DNA of 64,000 nucleotides from Prunus persica (GCF_000346465.2 NC_034012.1:14919648-14983647), one strand, 5' to 3'. Positions 1-11,843 are shown, counted from the stretch's first letter. Notes: generated by a model not told the origin, from the sequence alone. Program-made: numbers and translations.

Positions 1-538
1 ACTTCATAGGAGTTGACTTTTCAATTTTCTGATTTATTTTATATTTATTTTGAATATTTTGATATAAAAATAATAAAATATTCTTACCATACAACAAACC
101 ACGTCGGTGTTAAATAAATTGTAGACGTTGTAAATTGTAATAGACTACTAAGTCGTTAAAATGACGTCGTTAAAATGAGAAACCATGGCGGCTATTTAAC
201 TATACGACGTAAAATATATATTTTACGACTTAACCGCAGTCGTTACATAAACGTCGTCGATTATACCCTGAACCCTTAAGAAATTGAAGATATTGTAAAC
301 CATTAACAACTCAATTGTTCAAAGAACGTCGTCTAACTATTTTTTTATGTCGTATTTGTTTAAAACACGCAACAACAAAATACGACGGTTATTGACTTTA
401 TTAGGTCGTTGGAAAAGTATTACACGTCGGTTAAGCAATTTGTATGTTTGTTTTTTTTTTAATTTAAGAAAACCTCAACAAATTTTTACATTACATATTA
501 TAGAGAAAATTGGTACATTATACATAAATATCAAGTGT

Positions 539-3500
539 TCAATAATTGCCCTGTTTAATAATTTGGAAAACAAACTCTGCCCATTCATTCCGGACTTCAT
601 CAATGGCTTCTTGGGGGTATGAAGCTTCCTGGTTTCCCTTGGCATACTGCATAAACAATGACTATTAGGGTTTATAAATAAAAAGAAATTCAATCACAGA
701 CGACGATATTTTTCATAACCGACGTAGTATATCCATTCAACGACGTTAATTTTACACGACCGTCGTTGATAATACAAAAAACGACGTGAAATGTATGAAG
801 GTAATTTCTTCTTACCTTATTCTCAAACCCCAAGGAAGGATCCGTGATGATGTCCCTCATGAAGCGCATTACATAATACCCGCATTCGACATTGCTGGGT
901 TGCTTTGGTGTGCCTGAGAGAGTTTTCCAAATTACATTTTTACGTCCTGCTCGGGCTATGTGGGTATTATATATTTTTAAAGCACTGTTCACGATGTTTT
1001 TGGCCTCTTCATCGACCACACGATTTCCTGGCAGAGGATCCAGAAAATAGACGGTTTCTCTCTTTGCTCTTACAATCAGCAAAATCCAATGACGGCTGCA
1101 CAAAATTAATATAAAAACGACGGTTATTTACAAAAACGACGTATTATAGTATTTCACACGACGAAGTAAAGTAGCTAACGACGACATTATATATTTATCA
1201 CGACGATAAATAAATACCGACGTGGTTAGTAGTTTCAAACGACTAAATAAAATAAAACACCGACGTGGTTAGTTTATAAGCTGTCATTTATTGAAAATCA
1301 TAAAAACAAAATCCTAAGGAGACTAACCCTGGATTGTAAGGCATCATGAAAATCTGTTCACCGTCTGTCTTCTGAAGTCGAGCTGCTACGAGTCGTGATC
1401 TTTCAGTTATTGTGCCAGAGTTGGCACTAACTGTAGCAGGGTCGATAAAGCCAACCATACTGCACATATTGGCTTTTTTCAAAACATCGTGTAAGTACCT
1501 AAACAAATAAAATAATATAAACAAGTCAGCACACAAAACACGACGGTTATGTATAAAAAAACGACGTATTATAATATTTCACACGACGTACTGAAATAGA
1601 TGAGGACGTTATAATATATTTATCACGACGGTTGTTAGTTAAGACGACGTGGTTAGTTAGTTAAGACGACGCAATATATAAACCAACGAGTTATTATTTT
1701 AGAAGTACAAACCTCATATATACAGCCAATACAGTAGCTCCAATTTCTTCCATGCCTGCAAATTGTGTAATATCTTCAGGCAGGAGGAAGGTATCGCGCT
1801 CACCACCAAACACCTCCTTATCAATTGTAAATTGGACTGTCTTATCCTCAGGCAGGAGTGTCGTTTCCACAAAACGACAAAGGGTTTTTAAAGAAGATGG
1901 CGCCTCCATTTTTGAATAAGCACCAACTTCAATAACCTGTTTAAAGAAATAAAAAAAATGACGTGGTAATTCAATAAAGACGACGGTTTAAGTAATAAAA
2001 CGTCGTCTTAAAAGTATTTAAACGACGGTGAAAAAACTGTCGTGGTAATTCAATAAAGACGACGGTTTTATGAATAAAGCGTCGTCTGAAACCATTTAAA
2101 CGACGGTGCAAAAACCGTCGTTTAAATATTTTATTACGTCTTAAAAAAATTCCGCCGTCTAAGTTTTAAACAAACGACGGATTAAATAAAAATATCGACG
2201 TCTGAAATTTTGAAAAACAAATAAAAAAGGCAAAGTTATGTGAACATACCTTGTCGTCATGCTTTTCTTCATCTTCTTTCTCCTTTTCTTCTTCCTTCTC
2301 TTCATCTCTTTTTTCTTCTTCCTTCTCTTCATCTGGCTGATGTTTCCCCATTTTGGCAGTATCATCCTCCAAATGTAGGGATCTCACATCACCTCCAGAG
2401 CAGCTAGCTTTGTCAGACATTGGATTTTTGGGGCTTTGGCTAATTCTTGGTTTAAGCATGCTTGGATCAAAATTGGGAATTAATTGGGAAAGCTGACTCA
2501 GGAAATGCTCCCTCTCAGCCTCTACCAATTGTTTTGTCCTAGCCTCCATCCTTAAGGCCTCTTCCCTTGCCTTAGCCTCCATCTTTTTAGTCTCTTCTTG
2601 AAGGAGAACTCTTAAACTGTCCTTCAAACGGTCGTCAAAGCTCACCCTCTGTGGTTTGGGCAAATTGAAATATTGCCTTGGGGAAACACCAGCACCAACT
2701 CCCCTCAGTCTGCCTGGATGCTCGGGGCCCAAAGCCATGGTCAGCACATCATTGCTGCCATCTACTCTGACTTTGCCTTCCGAGACTTGTTTCTGCAATT
2801 CATCCTAAAAAAAGATAAACAAAAAAACACACGACGGTTATTTATGTACAAACGACGTATTATATAATTTCACACGACGCAATAACGTATAAACCGACGT
2901 TATTATAACTTATCACGACGGTAGTTATACCGACGTGGTTATTTATTTAAAACGACGAAATGAATAAACAACCGACGTCTTATGCTATAATTAAAGATAA
3001 CAGAGTAGTGATTCCTATTTAGACCGTTAACGACGTTTTTAAAAAATTTTCGACGTGGTAATATCATTCACACGACGCGAAAATGAACCACCGACGTCTT
3101 ATGCTGTAATTACAGAAAACATAGTAGTGATTCCTATTTAGACCTTTAACGACGTTTTTAAAAACTTTTCGACGTGGTAATATCATTCACACGACGAAAA
3201 ATATAACATACGACGTAATAAGAATAATTCACAGTTTAATAAAAATTTAAAACAGAGTGATAGTAGGCTTACAATTAATTTTGCTTTCTCTGCCACCTTT
3301 GGATCAGGGATGTTACCATGTTTGTCCTGTCTAGCTCTCTTCCATAAGGTAGATCGATCAATTTCTACCCCAGGCATGGTTTCCTCCAATTGATCCTCCA
3401 ATCCAGCATATCCTTTTCGAGACAATCGATGATTGTACTCGAGTTTCTCCCTAATCTGTGCATGTTGAGAATGCACAGACTCAAAATTTTTGGATAGCCT

Positions 3501-4082
3501 TGAAGCTACAAAGGCATCCCATTGTGCTTTCTCTATGAATTTATATGTTTCAGGGGGTTGGCTTAATTTCTCCCTGTCATTGGTGTATGGAAGGATATAA
3601 TGCCTCGTTAGTGTAGACTTGAAATCCTTCCATTTCTTGGAAGCAGAAGCTAAAACAGAGGTCTTGCCCCCTTGGCCTACGACAAAAGCCATGTCAACTG
3701 CTTCCCAAATCTGCTCCTTTATATCCTTGGGGATTTGGGACCATTTCTTGTCCACAAGTGGGATCCTGGAGCGTGCCAACACACCAATATACGACTGCAT
3801 CTCAATATGTGCTTGGCCAACACCTTTCCCCCTTTTATTGTACTCAACAATTGGCCTCAGTTTCTGAAGCTTTCTCTTCACAACACGAGGCATTGTGCTC
3901 ATACCTCGACCAGTCTTTGAATCATCTGAGATTGTTGTCTGGCTGGTTTGTTCTGTCTCAGCAGATGATGAAGCAAACTTCATCTTCTTCGAAGACTTCA
4001 TCTCCTTCGAAGACTTATCTTGAGGAGCTACCATTCCAAGCTTCTTGGAGCCAGAATCCTTAGTTTGTTGTTGAGAAACCAT
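539..4082 (-). CDS. CACTA-encoded TnpA-like / Ulp1 cysteine protease fusion protein, intact spliced frame
   Basis: I read six coding exons on the minus strand: 4082-3273, 2804-2250, 1936-1713, 1498-1328, 1095-816 and 646-539, all with GT..AG borders. They sum to 2148 bases, an uninterrupted frame of 715 residues plus stop. The ATG at 4082 follows an acceptor just upstream; a non-coding leader exon lies near 4682-4850. Exon 1 (about residues 1-270) resembles the plant Ptta/En/Spm transposase domain (PF03004), with KKWSQIPKDIKEQIW and a later KKWKDFKSTL block. Exon 2 is coiled-coil-like and very rich in Glu and Lys. Exons 4-6 form a Ulp1 (C48) protease fold: catalytic His in RHWILLIV, Asp in YFLDPLPG, Gln and Cys in KQPSNVECGYYV. 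Family knowledge suggests SUMO-type isopeptidase activity; DNA binding by the N-terminus is inferred. Introns are packed with CGTC/GACG motifs. The CACTA-2 copy of this gene is broken. Confidence 0.8.
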
Positions 4083-4681
4083 TTTAACAGACAAAACTGC
4101 AAGTGAAAATATTTCAGGAAAACATTAAGAACACAAACGACGGTATTAAAAAAATACGACGTATGATATGATTTTAGACGACGCAATGAAATAATCTCAG
4201 ACGTAATAAATGTTTAAAACCATTATTTATATAACGTCGTGGTATATATGTTCACACGACGTCAATAGTAATACACCGTCGTGGTAAACTATTATTTATA
4301 TTTTATCGTCTATATTAGATACCAACCCTAGTTTCTTTTTCTTTATATTTTATCAAATAAGGGAAAAACAAAAACCATTGTTCAGCGAAATCAAACCTGC
4401 AATTAAACAAGCATATAAAAAAAGACTATTATTTTAAAAACAACTTTGTCAATTTTCAGACGACGCTAGAACAACTGATGAACCGTCGTGGTCTACCGTC
4501 GTCTTATTTAGTTGATGTAGTTGTCTTCAAAGTTGGAAACTTTCTCTCTTTGTCTGTATATTTTATCAAACTTGGAAAGAAGTAAAATGATTTTGGCCAG
4601 AAAAAAGGTAAAAAGATTTTTCAAACAAAAAACGTATGAGCATGCAAAACAGTAACCAAAATAGTGAAAATGAAAGCTTAC

Positions 4682-4850
4682 CTTTTGCGTGCAATGAAAG
4701 CAAGAGGAAGATGATCGATGTTTAAGTTCAGAGACGACGAAGAAGACGAGAGGAAGACGATGAGAAACTCTGACAATGCTCTGACAAGGAAAAAAGACGA
4801 AAAGGTTTCTCTGGGAGATTGAAATTTTTAATCGGGTTTGGAAACAGTGC
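4682..4850 (-). other. Non-coding leader exon of the CACTA-1 Ulp1-type gene
   Basis: On the minus strand a pyrimidine-rich stretch ends in GCACGCAAAAG followed by GTAAGC, a good donor at 4681-4680. The next acceptor (TTGCAG) lies just before the exon holding the ATG at 4082. CACTA-2 keeps the same structure (about 12660-12831). The 5' limit is not defined. Confidence 0.5.
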
Positions 4851-4859
4851 ATGTGTAAG

Positions 4860-7109
4860 TCGAAAAGTTGCTTACATATAAAACCATTTCAAAAAAATAA
4901 TACGGCGGTTACATTTAACTACGTCGTTTTTAACTAAAACGACGCAATATTTTTCATTCGACGTGGAATCATTTCATTTAACGTCGTTAGGTTTAATATA
5001 ACCGACGTGGATTTTAATTTTTAAATTATGAATAGAATTTTTTTTCCCGTGACCTTTCAGTTTATTTTTCAATTACAGTGCGTTATAAATAGAGTTTTTT
5101 TTCCGGAGGAAATTTAAAACGAAGGAAATTAATATTCTGCAATATGTAAAGTTTCTTTTTTGGATGACAGATTTAAATAAAATAAGAATATAAAAACAAC
5201 AAATGTGTAAGTCAAGTAGACGAAAAGTTGCTTACATATAAAACCATTTCAAAAAAATAATATGGCGGTTACATATAACTACGACGTATAAATTACAAAA
5301 TACGACGGTACATTTAACTTCGGACGTGGTAAATAAATACGACAGTAGTTTGTAGGTACCGTCGTAGTAAACTCAAAAATTAAAGTACATAAGTAATAAC
5401 TCGCGTCATGGTATATTATTTAACACGTCGTTTTTATTAATTTACCGACGTGGATTTCTGTAATATACGTCGATCATACCGACGTTGATTTTACAATTTA
5501 AACGGCGGTTTGTTTGTAAGGACCGCCGTTGGTTTTAAAAATTTATTCTATAAATTTGTCGCTTTCATTCATTTTCGGTTTACATTTAAGGTTCCAAGTT
5601 CTTCCTCTCTCAGTCTCTCATGTCTCAAAGATAATAATTTGGATGTTTTCTCAAAGAGAAATTGAGCTTACTCGCATCAAATATATGTCCACAAGAAGAA
5701 GCTTGTCAACTAGCCTTCTCACTTCCTTGATCAAGCCTGATAGGACACTTAGTGCTTCTGAATACTCCTTGCTTTCCATCAAAAGAGATGCAAGCCTGGC
5801 CTCCACTCGCTGTCGAAGGAAAGTTCGCTTCTCAGGGAAATCTGAAGATCAGATGTGCCTGATCCTCTGCTTGATTTTCTTGCCTAAGAAGATCCGTCGG
5901 ATTTATTGTGATAGCCTCTTCCTTTATCCGTAGAGCTTCAGAAGAAGAAGATGGGTTTCAAGAATGCGATAAAGAATAGAAATGGCTTCAGATGGCCTCT
6001 AAAGCATGAGCAATTGAATCAGTAGTTTCTGGGAGATATGATGAAGACATTGTCAATGCTTTGAACTACACAAGTCCTGCAGAAAGATATGTTAAAGAAA
6101 CTGAAACAACGGCGGTTTTCTGTTCTACCGTCGTCTTTTCTCGTCGTCTATATTAAGTTACGATGGCGGTAGATTTATAATTACCGACGTAGATTATTTT
6201 GTTAAACGTCGTTAAGTGTACTACAACCGACGTGGATTTTAATTTTAAATTATAAATGGAGTTTTTTTTCCCGTATTCTTTCAGTTTTAGTTTTCAATTC
6301 CAAAGCGTGATAAATAGATTTTTCTTTCCCGAGGAAATTTAAAATGAGGGAAATTAATGTTCTAGAATTTGTAAACTAACACGACGCAATATTTGCAAAT
6401 CTGTGTCATCTGTTAAGATTATGATGTGGAACAGAGTTCCATCTGGTAAGATTTCGTAACCCTTGGGATCTCAGACAAAACTGATTATGTCGGCGGTGTT
6501 CTATATAAACCGTCGTGGTTATTTCAATTCTTGTCATTAAGTAGATCTACCGACGTAGGATAAGAAAATCAAAGAAAAAAATTGTTAACAAAAATTCTTA
6601 TTAAGACGACCGTTAAAATTAAAGGTACGACGTATAAAATGAATAAATACGACGATAAATTTTATTGTACGATTTAAAGATAACGTAGTAGAACTATACG
6701 AGAATGACGTCGATATATTTATATTTTCCGTCGTTGTAAATTAATTTAATACGGCGATATTTTGTATTTTAAAGCCGTGGATTTGTTTGTAATTATACGG
6801 CGTCTTATACGAAAACCTCGTCGTGTTATTTTATGAGTAAAAACGGCAGTTTTTATTGAAATCGTCGTCTTTACTTTCTACGTCGGTCGATTCATAACTT
6901 CTGCCGTTCTTTGTTGGCATTGATTTTACACTGAGGAAATCTGTTTCAAATAGACGTCGGTTGTTTAATTATGTACGTCGTTGTTTTTGAACAGCCATTT
7001 GAAACTCCATTTTTTAGTTGTCTAAGGTTGTATTACACGACGGTGTTTTTAGAACCGTCGTCTTTTTATAAACCACGACGGTTTTCACTTAGACCGTCGT
7101 TGTTTTCTA
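4860..7109. repeat. 5' subterminal and leader DNA of CACTA-1 with CGTCGT/ACGACG motif array
   Basis: Apart from the RPN6 fragment (5641-6050), this stretch holds AT-rich spacers punctuated every 15-25 bases by ACGACG, CGTCGT, CCGACGT or degenerate forms, in both orientations. It matches 10173-12640 of CACTA-2 in reverse. I see no gene in it besides the RPN6 fragment. Confidence 0.8.
5641..6050 (-). pseudogene. RPN6 (fragment): Captured fragment of a 26S proteasome RPN6 (PSMD11) gene in CACTA-1
   Basis: The minus strand encodes pieces closely matching plant RPN6, a PCI-domain lid subunit of the 26S proteasome. The host start codon is kept at 6050, followed in shifting frames by SEALRIKEE-like and QENQAED segments and then EKRTFLRQRVEAR, LLMESKEYSEAL and LIKEVRRLVDKLLLVDI. 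The host region of roughly residues 60-140 is missing between QENQAED and EKRTF. Several frameshifts and an early stop prevent a full protein. This copy keeps more sequence around QENQAED than the CACTA-2 copy. Both copies lie in the 5' non-coding region of the element, upstream of its leader exon and in the same orientation as the element's genes. This is a transduplicated host fragment, probably not translated. Confidence 0.8.
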
Positions 7110-7137
7110 GTCGTCTTTTTCACTTTTTGTAGTAGTG
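7110..7137 (-). repeat. 5' terminal inverted repeat of CACTA-1
   Basis: Read on the minus strand from 7137: CACTACTACAAAAAGTG then AAAAAGACGAC. It matches the 10145 terminus of CACTA-2 with one or two differences. Confidence 0.88.
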
Positions 7138-7230
7138 GAGCTTTATTCTTTAAGTTTCCATTTTAAATTATTTCTTATGTTTATCTTCTATATTTAGGAC
7201 CGTAATGCTTGAATTTTTCGTGTCATGTAG

Positions 7231-8051
7231 GCAACATATGATTCACATCAAAACTGCTTATCCAAAATTTAGAAAGAGAACAAAGTGGCTGCAGGATAAG
7301 CACAATAGCACTTTCATTCAATGGCTACGCTTCAAGGTATATGTTGTTGAATAACATATTTCTCTTTTAATTTTCTTCTTATTTATATGTTAGATTGAAT
7401 TAAGATATGATTAATTTGCAGGTTCAAAGTGAAATTGAGGAAGACAATCATGGCGTATCAGAAAATTTAAGGTGGCTAGCAGCTGGTCCAAACATGTCAG
7501 TGCCATTATATAGGAGCTATCTTATTAAATGTATTAAATTCAATATCAAGGCACAAGATGATGTGCGGACAACTCAAAATAGTGGAGTTTATTTACTTGC
7601 ACATACCATGCAAGTTGCTAGTGCCAAGGATAAAAACCCAATTCTCTCAAATATGGGTTTCTATGGTGTCATTCAAGAAATTTGGGGCCTTGACTACCAA
7701 AAGTTTACAATCCCAGTCTTTAGGTGTGATTGGATAGATAGTTCTGGTCTTGTAGTCGACGAACTTGGATTTACCCTTGTAGATTTGAGTAAAATTGGAC
7801 ATAGGAATGACCAATTTGTTTTGGCTTCTCAAGTCAAACAAATATTTTTTGTTGACGACCCGATGCATCGTGGTTGGTCGGTAGTGTTATCAATGCCTAA
7901 TAGAGAATATAATGATGTTATTGGTGATGTGATAATTGAGTGTGAGCCATTTACTAGAGGGATGCCAAATGTTGACACATTTGATGAACTGGTGGGTGAG
8001 TTAGGCGGTCAAAATATTCGAGATGGGTGTGAAGATATATGGATTGAATGA
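7231..8051 (+). pseudogene. tnp2: tnp2 transposase, 3' exons only (CACTA-3)
   Basis: Two exons remain: 7231-7336 (end of the DUF4218-like region, with HMIHIKTAYPKFRKRTKWL) and 7422-8051 (DUF4216-like C-terminal domain, with ENLRWLAAGPN and FYGVIQEIW). The last exon differs from the CACTA-2 copy by about four amino acids over some 210 residues and has no stops before the natural TGA at 8049-8051. The catalytic part of the transposase is cut off by CACTA-1, so this fragment cannot encode a working enzyme here. Protein family assignment is firm; separate function of the fragment is not implied. Confidence 0.85.
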
Positions 8052-9613
8052 TGCTTATGTAATTGGCAGTGTATGACATTAATTTTGTAATATATTGTAA
8101 TGTGATTTCTTCACTTTCTACGTTCAAATAAAACACGACGTTATTGTGAACCGACGTCTTAAAGCAACGTAACAATGAAGAACCACGACGCTATTGTGAA
8201 GCAATTATTCAAGATATCACGTCGGGGAAGGATTAAGAACCGCCATGTAATTCAAAATAACACGACTCCAATCCCATAATACCGACGTCTAAAAAACGAG
8301 ATATATAATCTGAACGTTAAAAAATACGACGTCATCATACATTTTCCACGTCGCAAGTTCTTTTATAAACGAAGAGGAACGAAATGAATTCTGACGGAAA
8401 TTCATTATAACCGCCGTCTAATAACAATTAAACGACGTTATTTGTAATACGGCTCTCATCATAATCAACGCCGTCTATATGTTCTGTAATACGGCTCTCA
8501 TTTATTTGGAACCGACGTTGTTTAGAAGTTCAACGTCGTCTATATTATTAAGTGCGTCGTGAGTAATGATGATAGATATAAATACAACGTCGACTATATA
8601 AATGCCACCGACGTTGTTTCGCATTTCAACGTCAACTGTATAAATACATACGTCGTAAATAATGACATTGACAACTATTCCACGTCATCTTTTTTAGAAA
8701 AATCGAAGTGGAAAATTTATTTCACGACGGTTGTTTGTAAATAAGAGACGTAGTATATTTCAATAACGTCGTCTTCTCATGTATTTAAAGACGTCATATT
8801 TTTTCTTGTCGTGTAAATTATATTTAACGGCGTAAAATTTTAGTTGTCGTCGTTGTATGTATATCTTGCGGCCTTTTTCTTTTAACATGTGTCATATTTT
8901 TCCTTTTTAACGACGGTGATTTGTTTGAGTTGGTCGTCTATTCTCATCCTCGACTATTTTCTAGAACTTTAGCAGACTAAACACGTCTGTTTTTATTATT
9001 TTTCGACGTTGTTTTATTTAACAACGTCTAATATTTATCGTCGTTGTTTGTTTCTGAAAATATGACGTATAAATTTTGTAATACGACTCTCATATATTTT
9101 TAACCGACGTTGTTTCGTTTTTCAACGTCTACTCAATAAATACATACGTCGTAAATAATGACACTGACAACTATTTCCACGTCATCTTTTATCGAAAAAT
9201 CGAAGTGGAAAATTAATTTTACGACGGCTGTTTTTATATATGCGACGTAGTAGGTATCAATAACGTCGTCTTCTAATGTATTTAAAGACGTCAAATTTTT
9301 ATTGTCGTGAAAATGATATTTAACGGCGTCGTTTTTTTATTTCCGTCGTTGTATGTCTATCTTGCGGCCTTGTTCTCTTAATATGTGTCATATTTTTCCT
9401 TTTTAACGACGGTTTTTTTAGAGAGTTGGTCGTCTATTCTCATCCTCGACTGCTTTTTTAGATCTTTTTGCAGTACAAAGACGTCGTTTTGTATTTGTTG
9501 ATGACGTTGTATATTTTAACAACGACGGTGATTTAGCATCGTGGTATATGAGGGAAAAGATGACGGTGGATTCCACGACCATTGAAAAATCGAATACACG
9601 ACGGTGATTTACC
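8052..9613. repeat. 3' subterminal CGTCGT/ACGACG motif array of CACTA-3
   Basis: No coding sequence is seen. Short GACG/CGTC-containing motifs (ACGTCG, CGACGTTG, AACGTCGTC) recur about every 20 bases in AT-rich DNA, for example near 9004, 9024, 9040, 9063, 9083, 9105 and 9124. Two diverged longer subrepeats (about 8560-8950 and 9110-9430) share several blocks. It matches 22869-24429 of CACTA-2. Confidence 0.85.
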
Positions 9614-9641
9614 GTCGTCTTTTTGCTTTTTTGTAGTAGTG
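9614..9641 (+). repeat. 3' terminal inverted repeat of CACTA-3
   Basis: It ends TTTTTTGTAGTAGTG, the reverse complement of the CACTACTACAAAAAA terminus, preceded by CGTCGTCTTTTTGC. Confidence 0.88.
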
Positions 9642-9794
9642 AAAGTTTCTGTAAATAGACTTGCAAAAGTCTAACCCATGTACCAATATTTGTAATGACT
9701 GGTAATACAGAGAAGAATAATCGGAATTGTGCCAATTGCTCTTGCTTTCCCTCTCATCTCACCCTTCTCCCTTCCTGAGTTCTTTTTTCTTATA
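9642..9794 (+). repeat. 5' LTR remnant of the copia element
   Basis: These 153 bases match the last part of the 3' LTR (about 28959-29110) almost exactly, ending in TTTTTTCTTATA. The upstream part of the LTR was separated by CACTA-3. Confidence 0.9.
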
Positions 9795-9806
9795 TGGTAT
9801 CAGAGC
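9795..9806 (+). other. Primer binding site of the copia element
   Basis: TGGTATCAGAGC directly follows the LTR. It is complementary to the 3' end of initiator methionine tRNA, the usual copia primer. Confidence 0.9.
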
Positions 9807-9848
9807 TACTTGGAGCTAACCCTCAAAATATCGATTCTACTCAAACCA

Positions 9849-10144
9849 ATGGCCAACACACCCAAATATGGAGAATCGAGCAATATTGATATGTCAAAAC
9901 TGATCTCTGAAATGTCAAAACTCACTTCACCTTCACTCTCAACCCCTTCTTTGCCCACCTCATTCAACATCTCATCCCTGTTTCCAGTTCCTATGGATCG
10001 CACCAACTACTTGAGTTGGAAATCCCAATTTGAAGATGTATTAGAGATGCACGGCCTTGCTGCGATTGTCAAGAACAAAACAGACCCACCCAAAGTGCAA
10101 GATGATGGCTCTATGCACCCTGAGTTAGCTAGGGGTAAACTGGT
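9849..10144 (+). pseudogene. gag: copia gag, N-terminal part, interrupted by CACTA-2
   Basis: The ATG at 9849 lies 42 bases after the primer binding site and opens a frame with a Ser/Pro-rich start and a copia Gag N-terminal motif (NYLSWKSQFEDVLEMHGL). The frame is cut at 10144 by the terminus of CACTA-2. It resumes in the same frame at 24461 once one copy of the GGT target duplication is discounted. Gag forms the particle around the element RNA. The interruption means no full product is expected. Confidence 0.85.
10142..10144 (+). repeat. Left target-site duplication of CACTA-2 (GGT)
   Basis: GGT directly precedes the CACTA terminus; the same GGT follows the other terminus at 24458-24460. 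Three-base duplications are the rule for CACTA elements. Confidence 0.85.
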
Positions 10145-10172
10145 CACTACTATAAAAAGTGAAAAAGACGAC
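10145..10172 (+). repeat. 5' terminal inverted repeat of CACTA-2
   Basis: CACTACTATAAAAAGTG is followed by AAAAAGACGAC. It pairs imperfectly with 24430-24457 over about 28 bases. Confidence 0.9.
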
Positions 10173-11843
10173 CAGAAAACAACGACGGTCTAAGTGAAAA
10201 CCGTCGTGGTTTTTAAAAAGACGACGGTTCTAAAAACACCGTCGTGTAATACAACCTTAGACAACTAAAAAATGGAGATTCAAATGGCTGTTCAAAAACA
10301 ACGACGTACATAATTAAACAACCGACGTCTATTTGAAACAGATTTCCGCAGTGTAAAATCAATGCCAACAAAGAACGGCAGAAGTTATGAATCGACCGAC
10401 GTAGAAAGTAAAACGACGATTTCAATAAAAACCGCCGTTTTTACTCATAAAATAACACGACCAGGTTTTCGTATAAGACGCCGTATAATTACAAACAAAT
10501 CCACGGCTTTAAAATACAAAATATCGCCGTATTAAATTAATGTACAACGACGGAAAATATAAATATATGGACGTCATTCTCGTATAGTTCTACGACGTTA
10601 TCTTTAAATCGTACAATAAAATTTAACGTCGTATTTATTCATTTTATACGTCGTACCTTTAATTTTAACCGTCGTCTTAATAAGAATTTTTGTTAACAAT
10701 TTTTTTCTTTGATTTTCTTATCCTACGTCGGTAGATCTACTTAATGACAAGAATTGAAATAACCACGACGGTTTATATAGAAAACCGCCGACATAATCAG
10801 ATTTGTCTGAGATCCCAAGGGTTACGAAATCTTACCAGATGGAACTCTGTTCCACATCATAATCTTAACAGATGACACAGATTTGCAATCAAAGAGACAA
10901 TTTTTTGGAAGTTTGATGATGTGTGTGCGTTTGTGTATCTACAAATATTATACCTAACGTCGTTGCAAATTTGCAATCAGAGAGACAATTTTCAACGACG
11001 GTTATATTATACCTAACGACGTTTAAAAAACAAATCAACGTCGCTAAACAAATATATTACGTCGTCTTAGTCTTACTTAAGACGACAAAAAACGACGACA
11101 GTAATAAAAAAACAGTCGTTGTTTTTATATTCTTATTTTATTTAAATCTGTCCTCCAAAAAAGAAACTTTACATATTCCAGAACATTAATTTCCTTCATT
11201 TTAAATTTCCTCCGGAAAAAAAAAAACTCTATTTATAACGCACTGTAATTGAAAAATAAACTGAAAGGTCACGGGAAGAAAAATTCTATTCATAATTTAA
11301 AAATTCAAATCCACGTCGGTTATATTAAACATAACGACGTTAAATGAAAAGATTCCACGTCGCAAAACAAATATTGCGTCGTGTTAGTTAAAAACGACGG
11401 CATAACAAAAAACCGTCGTTGTTTCAAACTGAATTAATTTAAAATTTATTCGGGAAAGCAAAATCTATTTATAATTTCCTCGGGTTAGTAATATTGCGTC
11501 GTGTTAGTTTACAAATTCTAGAACATTAATTTCCCTCATTTTAAATTTCCTGGGGAAAGAAAAATCTATTTATCACGCTTTGTAATTGAAAACTAAAACT
11601 AAAAGAATTCGGGAAAAAAAACTCTATTTATAATTTAAAAATAAAATCCACGTCGGTTGTAGTACACTTAACGACGTTTAACAAAATAATCTACGTCGGT
11701 AATTATAAATCTACCGCCATCTTACCTTAATATAGACGACGAGAAAAGACGACGGTAGAACAGAAAACCGCCGTTGTTTCAGTTTCTTTAACAGTTTGGT
11801 CCTTTATCTTTCTGCAGGACTTGTATAGTTCAAAGCATTGACA
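10173..11843. repeat. 5' subterminal CGTCGT/ACGACG motif array of CACTA-2
   Basis: Dense ACGACGGT, ACCGTCGT, CCGACGT and ACGTCG motifs occur in both orientations, often as inverted pairs (for example ACGACGGT...ACCGTCGT near 10183-10208). It matches 6055-7110 of CACTA-1 in reverse, plus extra blocks near 10900-11160. No gene is seen. Confidence 0.82.

Larger units (their letters stand above)
1..7137 (-). mobile_element. CACTA-1: CACTA (En/Spm) transposon, 5' half, cut by the window start
   Basis: On the minus strand the element begins at 7137 with CACTACTACAAAAAGTG, followed by AAAAGACGAC, a CACTA-type terminal inverted repeat. Reading leftwards it matches 10145-18119 of CACTA-2 in the opposite orientation: position 1 pairs with about 18119. 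It is about 0.8 kb shorter over this span, partly because CACTA-2 has internal duplications. It carries a captured RPN6 fragment, a leader exon, a Ulp1-type gene and dense CGTCGT/ACGACG motifs. The base after the terminus (7138) joins an intron of another CACTA element, so this copy inserted there. Its 3' half, with the expected tnp2 gene, would lie left of position 1. Confidence 0.9.
7138..9641 (+). mobile_element. CACTA-3: 3' end of a third CACTA element, split by CACTA-1
   Basis: The sequence is nearly identical to 21952-24457 of CACTA-2 and ends at 9641 with GTAGTAGTG, the reverse complement of the CACTA terminus. It starts inside the intron that precedes the penultimate tnp2 exon, exactly where CACTA-1 begins in the opposite orientation. 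CACTA-1 therefore inserted into this element, and its 5' part should lie left of the window. Directly after 9641 comes retrotransposon LTR sequence, so CACTA-3 itself inserted into the copia 5' LTR; the likely 3-bp target duplication is AAA (9642-9644). Confidence 0.88.

Noticed and set aside
2159..2365. Lys/Arg-rich open frame on the minus strand
   Set aside because: It is a frame-shifted reading of the acidic Glu/Lys exon of the Ulp1-type gene, which has splice sites and a sister copy.
5529..5933. Plus-strand open frame of 134 codons
   Set aside because: It is the antisense of the captured RPN6 fragment; the minus strand gives the recognisable protein blocks.
8052..9641. CRISPR-like array, because of short regularly spaced repeats
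   Set aside because: Repeats are 6-8 bases, degenerate and in both orientations, lie inside a plant CACTA transposon, and no cas gene is present.
8052..9641. Satellite DNA or centromeric repeat
   Set aside because: Only the short core recurs; spacers differ and the array stops exactly at transposon ends.
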